From positions 43,777 through 107,776 of the forward strand of contig PNKZ01000023.1 in NCBI GenBank assembly GCA_013822735.1: a stretch of 64,000 nucleotides of DNA. Direction: 5' to 3'. Below are positions 34,485 through 43,429 of this stretch, piece by piece. The notes beneath the pieces were generated by a model, which worked only from the letters and a program-made list of their open reading frames with translations, was not told the DNA's origin and made no database searches. This DNA comes from Pirellula sp. GTDB lineage: Bacteria; Planctomycetota; Planctomycetia; Pirellulales; PNKZ01. Both the position numbers and the translations under genes were made by a program. Every line of letters begins with the position of its first letter. The stretch's first letter is position 1.

Positions 34485-34745
34485 TTAGGGCAACGTCTTT
34501 GCAAACGACTCGAAGAGAAACGTCAGAGCGCCGGTCTCGGCGCGCCACAGAGGCAAGCACATTAAGGCGACTACTCCGGCGATCGCCAACGAACTACCGG
34601 CGATCACCATCGTTTGAAACGCGGTAGGAATCGGCTCGAAACTCAGTCGCCGAATCGATACCGCGACCTGCTCGCGAACGTCAATCGTCGGCGGCCGCTC
34701 ACGTCGGGCTTCGTTCGCGAGTCGCTCAAAGTCATTCCAATTCAT
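34485..34745 (-). CDS. Small membrane protein, probable anti-sigma factor of the ECF cassette
   Basis: 86 residues. A charged N-terminal half (MNWNDFERLANEARRERPPTIDVREQVAVSIRR) is followed by one membrane helix (MVIAGSSLAIAGVVALMCLPLW) near 46-68. Its start codon overlaps the sigma-factor stop by 4 bases (ATGA), giving coupled translation, and the position after an ECF sigma gene is that of an anti-sigma factor. It lacks the HxxxCxxC zinc motif of ZAS anti-sigmas, so it would be a non-zinc type. Assignment mainly by context. Confidence 0.65.
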   Translation of the reverse strand: MNWNDFERLANEARRERPPTIDVREQVAVSIRRLSFEPIPTAFQTMVIAGSSLAIAGVVALMCLPLWRAETGALTFLFESFAKTLP

Positions 34746-35344
34746 GCCGTGCCCCCGTCGCTGGAGTCCTGAGCGCCGGAGCCTTCGGCATCGAGCAGCG
34801 TCTTCAGCTTCTTGCGAGCTCGATGCGCCTGCACGCGTACCATTGTTCGGGTCCAACCGATCCGATCCGCAGCTTCCTCGACCGAACATTGATCCAAGTA
34901 CAAGAGCATCAGCACCAGTCGATCGCGGGGCGGAAGTTGAGCGAGCAGTCGCTGAACCTGCTCGCCGGCCTCCTGGGCATCGGAGGTTTCCGCAGAGCCC
35001 GCGTAGTCGGAGTCTTGCAACGACTGCACCCCGCGATGGCGTTCGCGTGCTTGCCGTTTCCAGAACCGATAGCCGACACGAAGCGCGATCCGCCGCAGCC
35101 AATGCTCAAACGGTGCTTGGGCCCGGTACTTCGAGAGGCTGAGCCAGGCTTCCACGAACACTTCGTGCGTTAGCTCTTCGGTCATGACCCGATCACGGCC
35201 GAAACGCCACATTTGGGCGACGATGGTCGCTTGATGGCGGGCGACGAGTTCGGAGTAGGCATGCTCATCGCCTCGCAATGCGGCGGCGATCTTCGCGAGG
35301 TCGCCGTCGGCGTCGCGCCCCGAGGCGTTCGAGCTATCGGCCAT
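34742..35344 (-). CDS. ECF-type RNA polymerase sigma factor
   Basis: 200 residues from the ATG at 35342-35344 (ADSSNASGRD); longer in-frame readings add Arg/Pro-rich nonsense. Region 2 is visible at about 23-95 (YSELVARHQATIVAQMWRFGRD, EELTHEVFVEAWLSLSKYRAQAPFEHWLRRIALR), and region 4 at about 137-185 (LPPRDRLVLMLLYLDQCSVEEAADRIGWTRTMVRVQAHRARKKL), with the helix-turn-helix that reads the -35 element. No C-terminal extension. It leads a three-gene cassette with a putative anti-sigma factor and a Spy-like protein, which suggests control of an envelope response, including its own promoter. Confidence 0.92.
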   Translation of the reverse strand: MADSSNASGRDADGDLAKIAAALRGDEHAYSELVARHQATIVAQMWRFGRDRVMTEELTHEVFVEAWLSLSKYRAQAPFEHWLRRIALRVGYRFWKRQARERHRGVQSLQDSDYAGSAETSDAQEAGEQVQRLLAQLPPRDRLVLMLLYLDQCSVEEAADRIGWTRTMVRVQAHRARKKLKTLLDAEGSGAQDSSDGGTA

Positions 35345-35683
35345 CGCGCAGACGATGCCGTTCCACCCAGGCAGCTCAAGAACGGCCGTGACGATCTCCA
35401 GCAGTTTACCGACGACCGATCTCGGCCGATGACGCCGGAGATCCGGCGACGGCGTGAAACGCACAGCCGCGCAACAACCACGCGGGCGATCTACGGCTAA
35501 CGCGAACATAGGGCTACGGCACAGGCGTGAAAACAAACGGCGAATCGTCGCACATAAGCTAAGTGTACGATCGCCGGTCGGGCGTTACAGGCGGGCCCGA
35601 CAATTAATTCTCGCGTTGCATCGGCGAAAACACTCGATTTCGCCGGTGTATCGCGTCGCCGTGGCTTCACGAATCGGATCGGC
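35345..35683. other. Intergenic region upstream of the ECF sigma gene
   Basis: 339 bases between the sigma factor (transcribed left) and the end of the Pro/Gly-rich protein gene. It must contain the sigma-cassette promoter. An ECF-type AAC motif can be found in several places but none can be preferred by eye. No coding frame with protein character was seen. Confidence 0.4.
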
Positions 35684-36340
35684 CTACGCCGAAACGTCGA
35701 CGCCTGAGCCGTTCGGGAAGTTTTTGAAGAGTGCGGCGAAGATCTGAGTCAAGTCGGTGCCGTCCGATGATTCACCGGTCGACTGGCTCGTCGCGGAAGC
35801 GAAAAGCTGCTCCCAGAAGTCGTCCTCGGTTTCGTCGGTCGACGTGCTGCTTGTCGAACTTGATTCCTCGCCGCCGCCGCTGCCCCGCGTTTTGCCCCCG
35901 GGCGGCGGTCCTCCGGGAGGCGGTCCGCTCGGACGAGCCCCGCCCGGCGGCGCGCCACCCGGGGGCGGGCCGCCGGGCCGCTTGCCACCACCCGCCGCAC
36001 CCAATTGCGACTTGAAACTCTCGACGTCCACGCCGGCATCTTGGAGCGTTTGGTCGATCGCCGATCGAACCGCCTTGCCGACCTCCTTGGGATCGGACGA
36101 AGCCGTATTTTTCACCGCGTCGGCGACGGCTGATTCGATCTTACTCCGTAGATCCGCGATCGCCGCTTGATCGTCTCCCTTGCCAAGCGATTGTTCGGCG
36201 AGTGTGGCAATGTCGGGCCGTTTGGCACCGGAGGATGAACCCGAGCCGCCGGAGGCCGACGCGGCGGTCGCCCCGCGCGTCTTCAACCATTGCAGCGCTT
36301 GACTCGTGCTGTATCCGCTCGTTTGTTGAATGCCGGACAT
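35684..36340 (-). CDS. Pro/Gly-rich protein of unknown function
   Basis: 218 residues, no signal peptide or membrane helix. A Ser/Gly-rich N-terminal part (about 1-45) is followed by a helical segment (IADLRSKIESAVADAVKNTA; EVGKAVRSAIDQTLQDAGVDVESFKSQLG). A proline/glycine block of PPPGG-type repeats covers about 122-150 (GPPPGGAPPGGARPSGPPPGG). A Ser/Thr/Glu-rich stretch and a C-terminal amphipathic segment (DLTQIFAALFKNFPNGSGVDV) follow. The general shape is that of a modular, partly disordered protein. I do not recognise a family. An isolated gene. Confidence 0.6.
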   Translation of the reverse strand: MSGIQQTSGYSTSQALQWLKTRGATAASASGGSGSSSGAKRPDIATLAEQSLGKGDDQAAIADLRSKIESAVADAVKNTASSDPKEVGKAVRSAIDQTLQDAGVDVESFKSQLGAAGGGKRPGGPPPGGAPPGGARPSGPPPGGPPPGGKTRGSGGGEESSSTSSTSTDETEDDFWEQLFASATSQSTGESSDGTDLTQIFAALFKNFPNGSGVDVSA

Positions 36341-36804
36341 AACTTCACTCCTGCCGAATCGATGTAACTTTCACGGCCGCTTGAACACTACTCCCTCTAT
36401 CGACGACCGAAGCGATCGCGAGCATGCGCGAAACACCGAAACTCTTGCGAAAGCGTCCGCAACTAATCGCGTTGTATCGGCGACGACTTCCGAGGACGGC
36501 GCTGCGTCGGGCGACGAACCTGACCGACACGGCGCCCGGCAACGAGTCGCGTCTGGACGCCCGCGAAACAAATTCGGACGGCGACGATCGCACGAAACGA
36601 AGTGATACGAGCATGCCGGCAACCTCACGGTGCGGTGTCGCTTCTCCAAAGTCCCAAGGAGGCGCCGAGTTGCTAGCCGTCGTAACGGTTGTAGCGAGTA
36701 CGAGGGTCGCGATGGTCTGCCTTTGCGGAAGATGACGAAAAAGACAAGGGTCGTTCAGTAATTGGCTAACGTGGCGATTGAGCTGCGCAGTACGAGAGGC
36801 AAGG
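36341..36804. other. Divergent intergenic region
   Basis: 464 bases between the Pro/Gly-rich gene (minus) and the TolC-like gene (plus). It should hold both promoters. Several medium-length open frames on both strands have Arg/Ser-rich translations without domain character, and I could support none as a gene. No repeat or strong hairpin was seen. Confidence 0.4.
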
Positions 36805-38385
36805 ATGCCGAGTCGTCGAACACCGCCGCGAGAAGAAGCACAGGCCTTTACCGCCGTCTTGCGTTGGCTTTGCTGGGGCTTGCTCCTACTAACGGCGGCC
36901 GGCTGCACGTCGCCGGTTCAATATGTGCGTAATCGGTTCAAGGTCGGCCCGAACTACGCGACGCCGAGAGCTCCGGTGGCGGCCGACTGGATCGATGCGA
37001 CCGACAAGCGGGTCCGGACCGACACCGACGACCTTGCCGGCTGGTGGACCGTACTCAACGACCCACTGCTCGACCAATTAATGGTCGATGCATATCGGCA
37101 GAACCTGACGCTACGCGAGGCGGGCTTCCGCATCCTCGGCGCTCGAGCTCAGGCCGGCATCGCCGTGGGAAGTATTTTTCCTCAGCAACAAGGTGCGAGC
37201 GGCGGTTATCAGCGGTTCGGCGTCGGTGAGAATTTCTTCAGCCAGTTCAATTTCGGTTTCAACCTCGGCTGGGAGCTCGATTTCTGGGGCCGGTACCGAC
37301 GCGCGATCATCGCCGCCGAGGCCAATCTCGACGCGTCGGTGTTCGACTACGACGACGTGCTCGTGACGCTTCTCTCCGACGTCGGCACCGCCTATGTCAA
37401 CATCCGCACGAGCGAAGAACGGATTCGCTTGCTTGAGAACATCATTGGGGTTCAGCGCGACGTCTTGGCGTTCATCTCCGAGCGGCTTGCCGCGGGCCGC
37501 GGCGTCACGGAACTCGATCGGGCACAAGCCCGAAGCAATTTAAAGCAGAGCGAAGCCTCGCTCAATCAACTGCGGATCGCGCTCCGCACGTCGCAAAACC
37601 AGCTCTGCATTCTGCTCGGGATGCCGGTCACCGATCTCGGCCCGATGCTGCAGGGAGCCCCAAGCACGAAGATTCCACTGGCTCCGGACTTCGTCGTCGT
37701 CGGCATCCCGGCAGATCTGCTAAGGCGCCGGCCCGACGTGCGCCGCGCCGAGCGGATCGCCGCTAGCCAAGCGGAGCAAATCGGAATCGCCGAAGCCAAC
37801 TTGTATCCGGCGATCAGCATCAACGGCACGCTGGGCTGGAGCGCGCAGCAGTTCTCCGACTTGTTTTCCCCGCAGGCGCTGAACAGTTCGGTCGGCCCGT
37901 CGTTTCAGTGGAACTTATTGAACTACGGCCGACTAACCAACAACATCCGGCTGCAAGACGCCGTGTTTCAGCAGGCGGTAGTGAATTACCAAAGCACCGT
38001 GTTGCAGGCAGGCCTTGAGGTCGAGAACGGCATCGTCACTTTCCTCCAATCGCAGGAGCGATTGAAGAACTTGGATGAAAGCGTGGCCGAGGCTTATCGC
38101 GCGTTGGAGGTTGTGATCGCACAGTACGAAGCCGGCGCGGCCGGCGTCGACTTCAACCGCTACGCCACGATCCAGCAAACGCTCGTCACTCAGCAAGATC
38201 TTTGGGTGCAATCGCGCGGGGATGTCGCGCAAAGTTTGATCGACGTCTATCGGGCTCTCGGCGGCGGCTGGCAGATTCGCCGTTATCCACCGCCTGATAA
38301 GCAGGGAATTCTCTCGCCGCCCCCCACGCCGGAGGATGAACCGCCCGCGGGTGAAAATCTTCCGATTCCGCCCGTGCCGCAGTAA
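36805..38385 (+). CDS. TolC/NodT-family outer membrane efflux lipoprotein
   Basis: 526 residues from the ATG at 36805 (AGGCAAGG precedes; the in-frame TTG nine codons upstream is rejected). A lipoprotein leader ends in LTAAGC, acylated Cys about residue 34. Two outer-membrane-efflux repeats follow: WWTVLNDPLLDQLMVDAYRQNLTLREA near 83, and after the midpoint PADLLRRRPDVRRAERIAASQAEQIGIAEANLYPAISING near 310, a signature of NodT-type RND outer channels. It forms the trimeric outer-membrane duct of a tripartite pump. The MacA-like adaptor (110 bases downstream) and MacB complete the system in the same direction. Confidence 0.93.
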   Translation: MPSRRTPPREEAQAFTAVLRWLCWGLLLLTAAGCTSPVQYVRNRFKVGPNYATPRAPVAADWIDATDKRVRTDTDDLAGWWTVLNDPLLDQLMVDAYRQNLTLREAGFRILGARAQAGIAVGSIFPQQQGASGGYQRFGVGENFFSQFNFGFNLGWELDFWGRYRRAIIAAEANLDASVFDYDDVLVTLLSDVGTAYVNIRTSEERIRLLENIIGVQRDVLAFISERLAAGRGVTELDRAQARSNLKQSEASLNQLRIALRTSQNQLCILLGMPVTDLGPMLQGAPSTKIPLAPDFVVVGIPADLLRRRPDVRRAERIAASQAEQIGIAEANLYPAISINGTLGWSAQQFSDLFSPQALNSSVGPSFQWNLLNYGRLTNNIRLQDAVFQQAVVNYQSTVLQAGLEVENGIVTFLQSQERLKNLDESVAEAYRALEVVIAQYEAGAAGVDFNRYATIQQTLVTQQDLWVQSRGDVAQSLIDVYRALGGGWQIRRYPPPDKQGILSPPPTPEDEPPAGENLPIPPVPQ

Positions 38386-38495
38386 CGCGCGGTCGGCTTG
38401 CCGCCACTAACCTAGTAACCGGTTGCGGTTCGACGCGCTTTGGCGCGTCACAATGCCGGCCGGCTTCGGGTTTGCGCAATTAGCACGCGGCGGAC

Positions 38496-39881
38496 ATGAA
38501 AAAACTTCTCACTTGGCTCTTAGGGCTCGCCACGATCGGCGGCGCAGTCGTCTTTGGTTTGAGCAAGTATCAAGCGCCAACGACGACGAACCAATTTCGC
38601 ACCGTGGCTCTCGAACGCGGCGATCTGGTCGTCACCGTCGGAGCCACGGGAACCGTCGAGCCCGAAGAAGTGGTCGACATCGGCGCGCAAGTCCTGGGGC
38701 GAATCAAAGAACTCGGCGTCGATCCCGCCGGCACCAAGAACGGCGCGACGTCGCCGCGGCACGTCGACTACGGCACCGAGGTCGAAGAAGGGATGCTGCT
38801 CGCGCAGATCGACCCGGCGCTTTATCAAGCGCAATTCGACCAAGCCAAGGCTTCGGTCGACAACGCCAAGGCGAACATCCTGCAACTCGAAGCGAAGTTG
38901 ATGCAAGCCGATGCCGAATGGCAACGGGCCGAGCGACTTAAGTCGCTTAAGATCACGAGCATCCGCCCGCCGGTGCTCTCGAACACGGCAAGCTCGGAAG
39001 TCGGCTCGGAGGGTGCCGAGCAAATACAGATCAAAGGCATCTCCGACGCGGACCATGTCTTGGCGAAGGCGAACTACAACATGGCCAAGGCGAACATCGA
39101 AATCGGTAAAGCGCAGCTCGCGCAAGCCGCGGCGACATTGTCGCAGGCGGAAACGAACCTGAGTTACACGGTGATCCGCAGCCCCGTGAAAGGGACGATC
39201 ATCGATCGTCGCGTGAACGTCGGGCAGACGGTCGTGTCGGCGATGAACGCGCCAAGTTTGTTCTTGATTGCGCGCGATCTTCGCCGAATGCAGGTGTGGG
39301 CTTCGGTCAACGAAGCCGACATCGGCCGCTTGAAGGCTCATATGCCGGTCCATTTCACGGTCGATGCGTTTCCCGACGAGATCTTTCGCGGCGAGGTTGC
39401 GCAGATCCGCCTGAACGCTTCGATGACGCAAAACGTCGTGACCTACACGGTCGTGATCAGCGCCGACAATTCCGATCTCAAACTGCTGCCGTATCTCACG
39501 GCTGATGTCCAATTTGAGGTGCAGCAGCGAAAGGATGTTTGGAAGGTTCCCACGGCGGCGCTCCGCTTCAAACCTCTTCCGGAGCAAGTGGCGGCAACGA
39601 GCCACGGCGACGAAGTCCCCTCGAGCGATCCGAAGCGCGCAATCCTTTGGACGCAAGCCGACGATGGGAAGACCGTGGCGGCTATTCCCGTTACGGTCGG
39701 CATCAGCGACGGTTCGATGACCGAGGTTAGCGGCAACGGCCTCCGCAAAGGACTAGAGTTCGTCGTCGGCGAAGTTGAAGAAGACGCGGCTTCCGCCGAA
39801 GGCCGCAGCCCATTCGCTCCGCCGAAGATTCCGCGGTCACGTGCCTCCGGAGCCGCCGCGAAGGAAGGGCCAAAACCGTGA
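38496..39881 (+). CDS. macA: MacA-like periplasmic adaptor (membrane fusion protein)
   Basis: 461 residues. A signal/anchor helix (LLTWLLGLATIGGAVVFGLSKY) is at the start. Then come the first half of the lipoyl domain (ERGDLVVTVGATGTVEPEEVVDIGAQVLG near 40), a long coiled-coil hairpin (about 100-225, YQAQFDQAKASVDNAKANILQLEAKLMQADAEWQRAE), and the closing lipoyl strand with the beta-barrel (SYTVIRSPVKGTIIDRRVNVGQTV near 226). The C-terminal membrane-proximal region ends in a lengthened Pro/Ala-rich tail. It links the MacB transporter to the outer channel. Its stop overlaps the macB start by 4 bases (GTGA), so they are coupled. The symbol is by homology of the set. Confidence 0.9.
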   Translation: MKKLLTWLLGLATIGGAVVFGLSKYQAPTTTNQFRTVALERGDLVVTVGATGTVEPEEVVDIGAQVLGRIKELGVDPAGTKNGATSPRHVDYGTEVEEGMLLAQIDPALYQAQFDQAKASVDNAKANILQLEAKLMQADAEWQRAERLKSLKITSIRPPVLSNTASSEVGSEGAEQIQIKGISDADHVLAKANYNMAKANIEIGKAQLAQAAATLSQAETNLSYTVIRSPVKGTIIDRRVNVGQTVVSAMNAPSLFLIARDLRRMQVWASVNEADIGRLKAHMPVHFTVDAFPDEIFRGEVAQIRLNASMTQNVVTYTVVISADNSDLKLLPYLTADVQFEVQQRKDVWKVPTAALRFKPLPEQVAATSHGDEVPSSDPKRAILWTQADDGKTVAAIPVTVGISDGSMTEVSGNGLRKGLEFVVGEVEEDAASAEGRSPFAPPKIPRSRASGAAAKEGPKP

Positions 39882-42142
39882 TCCGGAAAGCTGTAGTACG
39901 GGACGACGTAGCGCCGGGAACAGCAACTGAGGAAGCCGCGACACGGGAGCTTGACGAGCTTATCCGACTGGACGACGTGCGCAAGACCTATCACGTCGGC
40001 GAGGTCGACGTGCCGGTGCTGCGCGGCGTCTCGTGCTCGATTTATCGCGGGCAGCTCGTCGCGCTCACCGGACCTTCGGGCTGCGGCAAGACGACGCTGA
40101 TGAACGTTCTCGGCTGTCTCGATCGGCCGATTTCGGGCCGTTATTTTCTCGACGGCGCCGAGGTGGGTAGCCTGGCGCCGAACGAGCGAGCCGTGGTCCG
40201 CAGCGCGAAGCTCGGGTTCGTTTTCCAGAGCTTCAACCTACTGGCCAGGACGACGGCGGTCGACAACGTCTTGATGCCGCTCGAGTACGGCGACACGACG
40301 CGCACCGCGAGCGATTCTCTGCAAGATGCGCGTCGCCTTTTACAGCGCGTCGGCCTCGGCAGTCGGATGTACCACGTGCCGACGCAGATGTCCGGAGGCC
40401 AGCAGCAACGCGTGGCGATCGCTCGGTCGCTGATCAACAACCCCGCGGTGCTGTTGGCCGATGAGCCGACGGGCAATCTCGACTCCAAAACGAGTCGCGA
40501 GATTCTCGCGATGTTCCGCCGACTCAACGGTCTCGGCTTGACGATCATCATCGTCACCCACGATCCGAACGTCGCCGCGTGCGCCGATCGCGTGATCCGC
40601 ATGGCCGACGGCGTGATCGTCGAAGACTATTCTCCGGATCAGCGGCAAAAGGAATCATCGGCCGCGCCGGCTGGTAACGCAACGACCGACGTCGCGCAGC
40701 CGACGCAGGAATCGACTCTCGACGAGCACGAACCGGCGCCGCAGCCGGCGGCGGGGTTGCGACGCTTCTACCCCAACTCGTTGCGCACCGCAGTCGGCGC
40801 ATTGACTCGTAACAAGCTCCGTTCCGCTCTGACGACGATCGGCATCGTCATCGGCGTTTCGGCGATGATCGCCATCGTCGAACTGAGCCAAGGCTCGAAT
40901 CGCTCGATGCAAAAGACCATCTCGACCATGGGGGCCAACAACCTCACCGTGCAGTCGGGAGCCGCCTCGAGCGGCGGAATCAACTTCGGGCAAGGGAGCG
41001 AGAAGACGCTCACGCCCGACGACGTCGAGGGGATCGCAAGCGAATGTCCCGCCGTGGCGGCCGCCGCGCCGGTCGTGCAGGTCTCCGGGCAGATCGTGCG
41101 CGGCAATCGGAATTGGGTGCCGATGTCGATCTACGGCACCACGCCGGCATATCTCGCGATCCGCGACTGGCAAGACCTGCAAGCAGGTGCGATGTTCGAC
41201 GACGCCGACGTCCGCGGTGCGAATCGCGTCTGCGTGCTTGGGGCGACGTTGGCGAAGGAACTCTTCGACACGGAACCGCCGATCGGCAAAAGCATTCGTT
41301 TGAAGAATGTGAGCCTCAGGGTCGTCGGCGTGCTCCGCCGCAAAGGGGCGAACATGATGGGGATGGATCAAGACGACATCGTCCTCGCCCCTTGGACGAC
41401 GATCACCTATCGCGTGTCGGGCAGCAACACCGGCGGTGCGAGCAAGGGCGAGACGGCAAGCTCGACTTCGAGCACCGACGCGTCGAGCAACTCGCTCAGC
41501 GACCTCTATCCGGACGCCGTGAGCTTGTATCCGGCCCGCTCGGAAACGCAAACCAGAAATAATCCGCAAGTTACGCGCGTGACGCACGTCGACAACATCA
41601 TGGCGAAAGCAGTCTCGACCGAGGCGGTGCCGGCGGCGATTGAGCAGATTCACGACGTGTTGCGAAAGCGCCATCGCCTTCGCGCCAACCAAGCCGACGA
41701 CTTTAGCATTCGCGACATGAGCGAGATGCTCAAGGCGTTCGGCTCGATGACCAACATGATGGGAGCGTTACTGGTGATCGTCGCCTCGATCTCGCTGGCC
41801 GTCGGGGGCGTCGGCATCATGAACATTATGCTCGTCTCCGTTACGGAGCGAACACGCGAGATCGGGCTGCGCATGGCCGTCGGGGCGAGGTCGCATCATA
41901 TCTTGCGACAGTTTCTTATCGAAGCGATCGTCCTTTGCTTGTTCGGCGGATTGCTCGGAATCTTGTTCGGCCGCGCGATCAGCTTCTTGGTCTGGTTCGT
42001 CATGCGGTGGCCGATCGCCGCGTCGTGGCCGGCGATTGCGATGGCCTGCGGAGTCTCGGCGGCCATCGGCGTCGGCTTCGGGTTCTATCCGGCGTGGAAA
42101 GCATCGCGGCTCGATCCCATCGACGCATTGCGCTACGAATGA
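39878..42142 (+). CDS. macB: MacB-like ABC transporter, fused ATPase and permease
   Basis: 754 residues, GTG start at 39878 overlapping macA. The N-terminal ATPase domain (about 28-250) has Walker A GPSGCGKTT near 68, signature MSGGQQQRVAIARSL near 169 and Walker B VLLADEPTG near 192. A roughly 45-residue linker leads to the membrane domain: first helix near 315 (KLRSALTTIGIVIGVSAMIAIVEL), a large periplasmic MacB_PCD domain, then the three FtsX helices from about 625 (MGALLVIVASISLAVGGVGIMNIMLVSV, ILRQFLIEAIVLCLFGGLLGIL). The periplasmic domain contains a Ser/Thr-rich insertion near 525-545 not usual in E. coli MacB. The system exports macrolide-like or peptide substrates by mechanotransmission; the substrate here is unknown. 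Confidence 0.93.
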   Translation: MIRKAVVRDDVAPGTATEEAATRELDELIRLDDVRKTYHVGEVDVPVLRGVSCSIYRGQLVALTGPSGCGKTTLMNVLGCLDRPISGRYFLDGAEVGSLAPNERAVVRSAKLGFVFQSFNLLARTTAVDNVLMPLEYGDTTRTASDSLQDARRLLQRVGLGSRMYHVPTQMSGGQQQRVAIARSLINNPAVLLADEPTGNLDSKTSREILAMFRRLNGLGLTIIIVTHDPNVAACADRVIRMADGVIVEDYSPDQRQKESSAAPAGNATTDVAQPTQESTLDEHEPAPQPAAGLRRFYPNSLRTAVGALTRNKLRSALTTIGIVIGVSAMIAIVELSQGSNRSMQKTISTMGANNLTVQSGAASSGGINFGQGSEKTLTPDDVEGIASECPAVAAAAPVVQVSGQIVRGNRNWVPMSIYGTTPAYLAIRDWQDLQAGAMFDDADVRGANRVCVLGATLAKELFDTEPPIGKSIRLKNVSLRVVGVLRRKGANMMGMDQDDIVLAPWTTITYRVSGSNTGGASKGETASSTSSTDASSNSLSDLYPDAVSLYPARSETQTRNNPQVTRVTHVDNIMAKAVSTEAVPAAIEQIHDVLRKRHRLRANQADDFSIRDMSEMLKAFGSMTNMMGALLVIVASISLAVGGVGIMNIMLVSVTERTREIGLRMAVGARSHHILRQFLIEAIVLCLFGGLLGILFGRAISFLVWFVMRWPIAASWPAIAMACGVSAAIGVGFGFYPAWKASRLDPIDALRYE

Positions 42143-42227
42143 CATTACCGTCGAGAGCGAAAGATGTAGGCGAGTTGGAAGCCTCCCGTTCGGAGTTTTC
42201 CGACAGCCGCCAAAGTGAAGGAAGTTC

Positions 42228-42977
42228 ATGGAAGGTTTCCGTCACGACATGGCAACTGGCCCGATCAACTCCAGGATTTCCGGCGCACCGAACTTGGGTG
42301 CCGCCGTCGACGCGACGGGCGACTCGTTGTCGAATGGAAATCGATGGTCACGGTCGTATCGCAACGAATACACGGCAACGGTTACTTTGCAGACATTGCT
42401 TCGCCGGCTTATAGCCTGGCGCATTCAATCGACAAACTGCGACTGGCTCGACATTTCCGCGCGGGGTGAAGGGCTGTTGGAGATAGGCAAACCGTACTTC
42501 GCGACGGCACACTCCTATCGTTTCTCAACGGAGTGTCTCGATGCGTCACCCGGGAAGACACGGCGTTCGTTGCCGCCATGGTTGCCTTTTCAGGATCGAG
42601 CTTTTGACGTGCTCTCCGTGACCGATATCTTCAGTCGCTGCGAGACCGGTACACGCCTTGAATTCTTACGAGAGATAAGTCGGATACTCCGTCCGGGCGG
42701 AGTCTTGGCCTTGTTCGAAGAGTACCCGTTCCATCCATCGCAATGGCTTACGTGCCTCGGCCGCTCGGAACGACGTCTGCTTCGTCCAAGCTCGACGGAG
42801 AAGTATCTGGCCGCGGCCGGCATCGAACGACGATCACGAAGATACTTTCTAATATGCCCGCGGATCGTGAAATCGCTCGGAACGATCTGGGAACATCGGC
42901 TCACGCGATTTCCGCTAGGGCGGCGCTACGCCATTTTTGGTTTCAATCGCGAGCGATCGTCGGCGGCGCAATCATGA
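42228..42977 (+). CDS. SAM-dependent methyltransferase-like protein with degenerate cofactor site
   Basis: 249 residues from an ATG preceded by GAAGGAAG. The second half has the class I methyltransferase pattern after motif I: LPFQDRAFDVLSVTDIFSRCETG near 123, then FLREISRILRPGGVLALFEEYP near 149, as in Methyltransf_11 proteins. The expected glycine-rich motif I is replaced by CDWLDISARGEGLLEIG, so cofactor binding may be altered or lost. It lies 85 bases after macB but is unlikely to belong to the pump. Beyond it begins an integrase remnant, so this gene borders a decayed insertion site. Confidence 0.62.
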   Translation: MEGFRHDMATGPINSRISGAPNLGAAVDATGDSLSNGNRWSRSYRNEYTATVTLQTLLRRLIAWRIQSTNCDWLDISARGEGLLEIGKPYFATAHSYRFSTECLDASPGKTRRSLPPWLPFQDRAFDVLSVTDIFSRCETGTRLEFLREISRILRPGGVLALFEEYPFHPSQWLTCLGRSERRLLRPSSTEKYLAAAGIERRSRRYFLICPRIVKSLGTIWEHRLTRFPLGRRYAIFGFNRERSSAAQS

Positions 42978-43056
42978 ATGCTCCCGACGAACGTCGAAAA
43001 GTTCAAACCTCGACGAGCCGTTCGCGCGATCGGTTTTGCTTCGGGCCTGACGACGG

Positions 43057-43429
43057 GTGCGGCACACCTACGGCACGCTATTGAGCAAGGCCGGCGTGAC
43101 GCCTCGCACTGCACAGGCGGCGATGAGGCATTCTTCCATCGACCTAACGATGAACCTTTACACCGATCCGAAGCTGCTCGACACGGCCGGAGCGAGTGGA
43201 ATCATTGCCGTCGCTGCCGCTATCGCTCGCTTGCACCACCGCTTGCACCAGCGAAGCCGAAAATGCTAACCGAGATATCGAGCAGACGGCAACGACGCCT
43301 GCGAGCCAACCCGCGGCTTCGGTTGCGGGCGGTCATTTGCTCGCCGCTCTGGCCACGATCCTTGCAGGGCTCGATGCCACCGCGAAGGCGAAGCTGATGG
43401 CCATGCTTCGCGCAAACGACGAGACCTAA
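43057..43429 (+). pseudogene. Tyrosine recombinase (phage-type integrase) C-terminal remnant with frameshift
   Basis: From 43057 one frame reads RHTYGTLLSKAGVTPRTAQAAMRHSSIDLTMNLYTDPKLLD, carrying the box II HxxR-equivalent Arg, the conserved His and the catalytic Tyr (LYTD) of tyrosine recombinases. At about 43190-43200 the sense passes to another frame, which continues SLPSLPLSLACTTAC and ends AKLMAMLRANDET at 43427, as expected for the C-terminal tail of planctomycete integrases. An in-frame TGA lies just upstream, and the N-terminal and core-binding domains are absent. It is therefore a non-functional fragment of an integrated element. Confidence 0.8.

Noticed and set aside
38520..39656. 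378-codon open frame on the minus strand opposite the MacA-like gene
   Set aside because: Arg/His/Asp-rich antisense shadow of a well-supported adaptor gene.
40655..41692. 345-codon open frame on the minus strand opposite macB
   Set aside because: No domain or leader, and exactly antisense to a highly conserved ABC transporter.
42978..43056. Upstream continuation of the integrase remnant
   Set aside because: An in-frame TGA immediately precedes the recognisable part and no recombinase sequence is readable in any frame before it.
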